This document shows positions 57,685 to 64,000 of a stretch of DNA of 64,000 nt, piece by piece. The stretch comes from Lyophyllum atratum (Eukaryota > Basidiomycota > Agaricomycetes > Agaricales > Lyophyllaceae): positions 558,001 to 622,000 of the forward strand of contig JACGCN010000025.1 in NCBI GenBank assembly GCA_014905825.1, written 5' to 3'. Made by a program: the position numbers and the translations under genes. The notes beneath the pieces were generated by a model. That model saw nothing but the letters and a program-made list of their open reading frames with translations, was not told the DNA's origin and ran no database searches. Positions within the stretch are counted from its first letter, which is position 1. Every line of letters begins with the position of its first letter.

Positions 57685-59801
57685 CTACCTCCCAACCCCA
57701 GGCGACGCCGCCGCCGGCTGCTGATACGCCGCAGGCGGATAATACCCCCCCTGCCCCCCCTGCCCGCTCCTCAAATGCGGCGGCAACACCGGCGTCCCCT
57801 GCCCCGTCGGCGTCGGCGCATACACCGTATTCGCCACCGCCGGCGTCCTCGCCCCTCCAAAAAAGCTCCCATACGTCGACGCTACCTGTGGTTGCGGCTG
57901 CAGTTGCGGTTGCGGCGTCCCAGGTGCCGACCCCTGCGCCTGCGCCTGAGCCTGCGCATGCTGCTGGTACGCCACCGCCGCCGCATTGTACCACCCCGAG
58001 TACGCAGCGGCGGCATACCCCTGCTGCTGCTGCCCATAGTAGCTCTGCTGCATCGGGACCCCGCCCTGCATCTGCTGCGCCTGCTGCGGCGTCGGCGCAG
58101 CATACGGGTAGTACTGCGGCGTGTACTGCGGGTACTGGGTCTGTTGCGGGATCGCGGCGCCGTTGGCGGGACGGTAGGGCTGCTGCTGGGGCATGTGCTG
58201 TGCTGTGGAACCGTAGGCGTAGGTGTACCCAGGGTATTGCATGGCGACTGGGGTGGGGGCGACGACGGGGACTGTCGCGGTGCTGGCGGGAGTGGCCATG
58301 GGGGCGATAGGGGCGATAGGGACGGGGGTGGAGGTGGGCACGGGGACTGAGCGTGATTTTTTCACGGTGGTGTCACCGCGTAGGGCGACGGGGCCTGTCG
58401 TGGTGGTTGCTGGGAGAGTGCCGTACCAGCCCTGTGTCGGCTCGAGGGCAAGGGTCCGGTGGAGCTTGTGAAGGACGGCAGGGGGTGGGACGATTGTGGT
58501 TGGTGTGTGGTCTGCGTCCTTGGAGGAGGCGCGTGGTCGGAGGGATGAAAGGACTGCTAGAGAATTCATAATTCCTTGAGCTAGACACACATATTTGAGG
58601 TTATGGGCTTTCAGAATACGAAGACGGGCATACCAGTATCCCACTCTTCCGAGCCTTCTTCGGCCTTGCTGTGCTCACCCTCCTTGCTCAAGCGCGAAAT
58701 CTGCAACTCCTCGAGTCTCACTAACGCTCCGCGATTCCTCTCCAGCAGCTCCTGTACCGCGTTCTCCAGCTCCAAACTGTCCAGCGCAGCCTTGATGGAA
58801 GCGACCTCGTCCGGTGGGAGTAACTCTTGCAGCTCTCTATCCAGATCCACATGAGGCGCTTTTTCAGGCACACCTCCTGCCGGGGCGGTCAGTGGCTCTA
58901 AAAAGACTTCCTCGATGGATCCCCGGCCCTCCCGCCTCTCTCTTAGAGCTGCCACCCGTTTTTGGCGTTTCTCGTGAGATGCATAGAGAGCAAAACCGAG
59001 CTCGCGGCGGCCTACGACCTCGGCATTGTGGTCAAAAGAAGGGGCAAAGCTGGCCCAGTGGCCGTAGTCGAGAAAGGTCCCGGTTGTGACGCTACGTTGG
59101 GCAGGGAGATGTTTGGCGGATGGGAGGGGCCGTGAAGAGACGTAGGAGCCGAGGGTGGGGATAGGATTTTTTGGCGGAGAGGCGGGAGTGGGGAAGACGG
59201 CGACAAGTTCAGCGTGTGCGGTGGGGAGACGTTTTAGCGCCGAGGTGAGGGCTGAGTCAGAGTTGAGAGAGGTCCAGTAGTCTTGACTAGGGAGGTGCTG
59301 AACGAGGGCATACTTGACGCCCTCTACGGTCTTCGGTTCTGATGGGTCGGCGTCTGTGGGGAGGATGGAGTCGAGGGAGAGGGGAATAGGGGTTGTGTGT
59401 TTCGAGGCCTGGTCGAGGAGGGAGACAGCGAGATTGCAGAAGCGTAGTTGCTGGGCTGCAGTGGGCGATGGCTTTGCACGGGGCAGCGATGAGATGGGGA
59501 ACAGATGCTGCACCGCTGCACGCAGGATTAATAAGGGCTGCCTATCACAGAGCAGTGCCCGTAGCGATGACGAGTTTTCGGGGCGGTCGAGGACGGGAAA
59601 GACGCGGTCAAGGAGGCCCTGGGTGTCGGTCATCTCGAGAATGTCGAGGATGGCGGCGGCATGCTCGTCGGGAATGGGGGGCGGTGGTCCGTCATCGTTG
59701 CGGGAGAGCTTTGGGGGTGGCTGGTGGGTGTCGTCGTCGTCGGTGCGCTTCCTTTTTTGAGTGGTGGCAGCGTGGGCAGAGGAGCGTGTGGCTCTGGCCA
59801 T
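57685..59801 (-). CDS. Two-exon protein with BRD7/9-like FLDYG-SFAP block and Q/Y-rich tail
   Basis: ATG at 59799-59801 (complement) gives MARATRSSAHAATTQKRKR, a basic nuclear-type start. A helical region follows (EHAAAILDILEMTDTQGLLD, KYALVQHLPSQDYWTSLNSD), then TGTFLDYGHWASFAPSFDHN and a charged coiled coil (ELQELLPPDEVASIKAALDS, LLERNRGALVRLEELQI). The FLDYG-x3-SFAPxxD pattern recalls human BRD7/BRD9 outside their bromodomain, so a chromatin-remodelling subunit is possible; no bromodomain is present. A 53-nt GT-AG intron (58581-58633) removes the stop at 58611 and joins EEWDT to AQGIMNSLAVLSS; the spliced length is exactly 688 codons. The second exon is Pro/Gln/Ala/Tyr-rich (QSYYGQQQQGYAAAAYSGWY), prion-like, ending at 57685. 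If the intron is not used, two separate proteins would result. Confidence 0.65.
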
Positions 59802-59885
59802 GACGCGCAGCTCTCAACTTTCAAAATTCAATCACGTCGCGTTCGCTGCAAAGAGAACAGATTTTCAAACTCCGCACACTCTTCA

Positions 59886-60354
59886 ATGTCGACTGCCATC
59901 CTCAGAGGCCAATTGCGCTCCTTCCCCGCCAACGGCCATGCTACCTTTGTACCCCAGATAAGGAAGCTCGTGTTCGAGTGCTGCGACCGCTGGCCATCCT
60001 CGCACCTCACCCGCACCTTTCTCCTCACAAAACTCCAGTCTCTCGCCCGCGAGAACCCCCACGTCGAGATTGTCGTCCGGCAGCGCATACACCGCGAGCC
60101 CATCGTTCGCGGTTTCTACGGTGCGCTATATTATACATCTCATAACGCCCTCTCATTCTTTTGCAGTGAACAACAGAGACAAGGTCATCCCACTCAACGG
60201 CCTAGCTCTCACCGACATCAACCAAAAAATAAAACTCCTACTCGACTCTTCCGGCGCAAAAATAAAATCCCTCAAGCGCCGCAACGTAGAAAGTACCACG
60301 GAGTCTACCAGGGGCATCTGGAGCGGTGTTCACGCCGACCGTCCTGTCCTATGA
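59886..60354 (+). CDS. Mitochondrial ribosomal protein mL43
   Basis: Large-subunit mitoribosome protein of the L51/S25/CI-B8 thioredoxin-like family. Exons 59886-60120 and 60167-60354 total 423 nt, giving 140 residues. It starts MSTAILRGQLRSFPANGHAT, continues RKLVFECCDRWPSSHLTRTF and VVRQRIHREPIVRGFY, then VNNRDKVIPLNGLALTDINQ, KIKLLLDSSGAKIKSLKRR and ESTTESTRGIWSGVHADRP. The ExxTxSxRGxW ending is typical of mL43. ATG-to-ATG distance to the divergent Q/Y-rich gene is 84 bp. Confidence 0.92.
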
Positions 60355-60780
60355 ACCGACATACGCATCACGTGATACGCATATACACAACCCTACTATT
60401 TTCTAATGGATCTAATCATATACACGACTCTGAGCGTTCCGAATGTTCCATAACCGAGGTCTGCGTTCCTGCATCGAGGCCCGGAACCTCAGTCTCGCTG
60501 CACCTCACACCAGCACGTACTTGCTATCTTCTCCCCATCTCCGATCACCCCTTACACGTGTAAGTCGCGAGGTATTATGTATGTAGCATATGAGTCGGCC
60601 GAGGACTACAGTGGCTCTTCTCCCTTCCCCTGCTTCTGTCTACCGCTTCCCCTCTTCGAGTTCGACTTGGAAAGACCGTTCCCTGTGGCGTCTGCGCTCA
60701 TTTCCGACTGACTCACTAATCACCCAACTCTTCCTGCTTCTTTCTTGGCTTGCGAAATATAAGTTCAAGAACCAATAATC
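60355..60780. other. Intergenic, 426 bp
   Basis: Between mL43 and the Ser/Thr/Pro-rich gene. The last 180 bp are pyrimidine-rich, as in fungal promoters and leaders. No coding or RNA feature seen. Confidence 0.5.
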
Positions 60781-63700
60781 ATGTCCTCGGTAAGCCTTTC
60801 CCCCTGTCCCCATATGCAGACGCTCACGCGCCTCCGTCAGATTCATAGTACATCTGAGATGGACGACATCTCGTCCCTGGCACTGACCATTGACGAGATT
60901 CGGTGGCTTCACGCTAGTGAGGCTATCATCGATTCTGTACGTTTAGCTCATCCTGCGCCGTTTCTCTCTTCTTACAAGTCTTTCAGCCCATAGAGGAAAT
61001 CGAAACCGAAATTGATGCAGCACCGTCAGCACATGACGACTGCGACAGCATCTTCAATTCTAGTGCAAACACAAGTCTTACCATGAGCGACACTGTCGCA
61101 CCCAACTGTGTTCAGGTATGTCACGTCTTCATTTTCTCGGCAGCCATGTCCTCGTTCACATTCATAAACCATCACCCCAACTAACTTTCATCTCTCATCC
61201 ACAGACCCCGCTCACGCCACCCTTGACTCCTCCCCTTATCCAAGAGGATGTCTTCCAGGTGCCTCCACCCATGCCAGTGGAAGTAGCGCACTCGGCAAGC
61301 CCAACCATGCGTTCACGCATGCCCCCTTCCTCATATTCATATAAGCCCCTTGCACCTACACTGACCCTAGCCACCAGCCTCCCCACCCCTTCCCATCCGC
61401 ACTCTCTCCGCACGAACCCCCCGTCCCTGCGCCGCAACAGGAACTGGAACAAACACCGTCACTACCATCTTGGCCCTGGCACCGCTGACGGTGACTCCTC
61501 CCCCTTATCTATCTCTTCATCGTCGTTGGACTTGTCCATGCGCCTGCCATATGCCTCGACCTCATCGTCTCCATCCACACCCACACGGCAATCACCAAAG
61601 GCCAGTCTAATCCCCATCCCCAGCGCTCCCACCACACCCATCCGCACACGATCGATCCCTCGCACTCCCACAACGCCCACCACACCCACCCAACTCTCCC
61701 GCTCACTTCCAACCTCGCCACACCGTACAGAGTGGATCTACCGCCACCCCAAACCGCGCACCCCACCGCTGCTCACAGTCTCCACGTCCACATCGACTAT
61801 CACCCCCAAACCGTCCTCGCCCAAACACCTCTCCCCCAAGACCCATTCCCCGACCAGCCCGTCACGTCTCCCGATCCCCGTCCGTGCCCGGACGCGCTCT
61901 ACTTCCGCCCGCACGAGCCCCATCACGAAACAGCGCCCTCGGCCACAGACAGGGTACCTCGCGCACGCCATGTCGCACGCCAACACCAGCGGCAATGGAA
62001 GTGGGAGTGCCACGGCGAAGAAGCCGGCGCAGGTGCACTCGACGATCCCTGCGCGGGCGGGGCTTGGGAAATCCGGTAGCATCAGGCAGAAGGAGAAGGG
62101 CAAGGAGAAGGAGAAGGAGGAGAAGGTCAAGGAGAAACAGAAAATGGCTTCGCCGTTTTGGGGCCTCCTCCGTGCACGCCGTGACGAAGACAAGGACAAC
62201 GAGGAGATCGAGGGCTCACCGGGGTCGAGAATCCTGGACATCGTGAACAGTGCTGCATCCTCAAGCTCGGTCCTTTCTTCACGGTGTGCCGATGACAAGG
62301 AGGATGAAAAGGGTCAGGGCAAGCTGAAAATGAAGACGGACAAGGGGAAAGGGATAGCTCTGATGTTGGGCAAAGGCAGGCCGAGCATTCGCCCATCTGT
62401 GCACAAGCGCAGCGCGTCCCTCACATCCACCCAGTCCACCACCTCCACGACCCCATCTACCGCCGACACCATAACCTCGAACTCAACCGCCACACCTGCC
62501 TTCTCCCTACCAACCATTCCGGACGCTCCACAAGCATCCTCCTCGCCCCCTCGCAACCGTGCCTCATCTTCCTCTTCCAATTCCTCCGACTCCTCCGCCT
62601 CTTCCGCTGCCCACTCAACCTCCACCGCAGCCACCTCCCCCTCCCCCTCCGTCGTCGCCTCATCGCCAAAATCCCTCCCTCCCATGCCCGCCAAGTCTAT
62701 CCTCACCCGCTCCGCCTCTACCTCTTCCCGCGCACCCCCCTCCTCCCTCGCTGCACTCTTCTCCCGTGGCGGGTCCGCAACAGGCTCCGCGAAGAGCGTG
62801 ACGTTCGTGGATGAGCCGACGGTACACTACCCGTACACGGAGGCGTACCGGGAGCACGAGTACATGTACGACCAGGCACAGTATGGCAGTGGGGATGAGG
62901 ATGACAGGTCTAGCGTCGGCTCTGGCGCTGGGCTGAGCAAGAACGCGCTGGCCTGGGAGATGGGTGTGGATGTGGAGAGTATGGATCTGAGCGTCGACTC
63001 GGACGAGGGTGTGAACTTGGACGCGGAGCTGCAGCTTGATATTGGGCAGATGTATGTCGCGCCGGAGCGGATCCGCATTGGGGGGATTGAGGAGGTGGAG
63101 GAGGAGGAGGAAGGGGAGGATGATGTTTATGGCGAGGAACGAGGTGTTGAGGAGGAGCGGGGACGGGATGTCAAAGTTAAGAAGGTGAAAGGAGTGGAGG
63201 GTGGGCTGAAGCGCCTCTTGAGTCTTACTCGGTCTGCGGGAGGCAATGCGATGAAAAAGGATGATCCCAAGGAAAACATCAAAAGCACCAGGAAAAGTCA
63301 AAGCACCTCAGCCCGACCATCCATCTCGGGTCCCTTCGCCCTCGGGTCGCTTCCGCCTCCTTGCCCCTCATCCACCTTCTCCCCTGGCTCGCCTTCGCCC
63401 ACCCATAATACACATGTCAACTCAGCGGCAGGCCGCTCCACCGCCTCCCTCAAATCCCACCAACCACGCTCAAACCTCTCCCGCTCCCGCTCAAATTCCA
63501 GCTCCACCTCATCCCGTATGTACACCCACACGCGCTACCCCCAACCCCCACCCCCCACCAGCACCCCATCCTCCACACCCACACACCTCAAATCCCACTC
63601 CTACTCCCACACCCCCCCTCCTGTACGCCCCAGACCGCACGCGACCTACCAAACCCAAACCCCTATGGCCTCAGATCCCATCCCCCCAGTGCGCGGGCCG

Positions 63701-63874
63701 TACCCCGCGTCATTACGCCCGGCACCGTCGTTCGAGAGCTTCCGCAGCACCGCCGGGCGCAGTGTGCGCAGCCTCGGGAGTGTGAGGAGCACGGCGAGCA
63801 CGCGTGGGTTCCGCGCGTGGCTGGCGAAGGTGGGGGAGGGGATCGGGATTGGGCCTGCCGATGTTCAGGAATAG
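60781..63874 (+). CDS. Long Ser/Thr/Pro-rich protein with possible PP1-docking motifs
   Basis: Family not recognised. A 9-nt first exon (ATGTCCTCG) joins TLTRLRQIHSTSEMDDIS; two more introns precede TPLTPPLTPPL, and the rest is one exon of about 2.6 kb ending at TAG 63872-63874. The protein is about 980 residues, nearly all disordered: TP and SP repeats (RTPTTPTTPTQLSRSLPTSP), a Lys/Glu run at 62080-62145, Ser-rich tracts and an acidic patch. Islands that look conserved are SPFWGLLRARRDEDKD, KSVTFVDEPTVHYPYTEAYR and LSKNALAWEMGVDVESMDLS. KSVTF (62792-62806) fits the RVxF consensus for protein phosphatase 1 binding and SILT (62696-62707) is near the SILK consensus. A cytoskeletal or signalling scaffold is plausible but unproven. 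Confidence 0.7.
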
Positions 63875-64000
63875 ATGCCGTTGGATTGATTGATAGATTG
63901 TTCGCTGCCTGGAAGCGATAGATGCGTATACGTACGCAAGGCCATACCTACCACGCATGGACGGACGGATGGACGGGACACGAGACACTTTCTTGGTTCT

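Noticed and set aside
57478..58350. 290-codon plus-strand Arg/Pro-rich ORF
   Set aside because: Antisense of the GC-rich Gln/Pro/Ala coding exon; such frames stay open by composition alone.
59661..60563. 300-codon plus-strand ORF
   Set aside because: It runs antisense through the start of the Q/Y-rich gene and out of frame through mL43.

Overview
This window is nuclear DNA of a filamentous basidiomycete, most likely a mushroom-forming agaricomycete. Genes lie close together on both strands. Nearly all are cut by many 45-65 nt GT-AG introns. The gene set is eukaryotic and fungal: a PUF protein, cytoplasmic dynein, peroxin 10, Mdv1, Mgr2, a p23 co-chaperone, fungal-type secreted proteins and DUF4246. 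The dynein heavy chain starts at the linker, a split gene layout known from basidiomycetes. No species can be named from the sequence. There are no plasmid, phage, CRISPR or intact transposon signatures. All gene models were spliced by eye, so outer coordinates are firmer than inner exon borders.

Layout. 0-4.5 kb: a PARP2-type poly(ADP-ribose) polymerase, then a short cullin-like protein that keeps only the N-terminal cullin region. 4.5-9 kb: two secreted degradative enzymes on the minus strand, a PNGase A-like amidase and an S1/P1 nuclease. 9.5-20 kb: an unrecognised acidic protein diverging from the PI3K-complex subunit Vps38/UVRAG, then a PUF RNA-binding protein. 20.6-24 kb: ribosomal protein S29 (uS14), an intron-containing tRNA-Lys(CTT) and a cytochrome P450. 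24-31 kb: a GCNA-like SprT protease, the mitochondrial fission adaptor Mdv1 and a small membrane protein. 31-41 kb: p23, a DUF4246 protein, two members of a secreted basidiomycete family (one with a CBM19-like front end) and an HAD phosphatase. 41-44 kb: three compact genes, MGR2, PEX10 and SmE. 44-55.5 kb: the dynein motor polypeptide. 55.6-64 kb: homoserine kinase, a two-exon Q/Y-rich protein, mitochondrial ribosomal protein mL43 and a long Ser/Thr/Pro-rich protein.

Several neighbours are divergent with short shared promoters: Q/Y-rich protein and mL43 (84 bp between start codons), membrane protein and p23 (134 bp), MGR2 and PEX10 (141 bp), SmE and dynein (193 bp), acidic protein and VPS38 (308 bp). 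No biosynthetic cluster or operon-like unit is evident; most genes are housekeeping. The points most worth a second look are two exons of only 4 and 5 nt needed to restore conserved residues in MGR2 and the S1 nuclease, the tail-less dynein, the cullin fragment, the SUMO-motif-rich SprT protease and the paired secreted paralogs.
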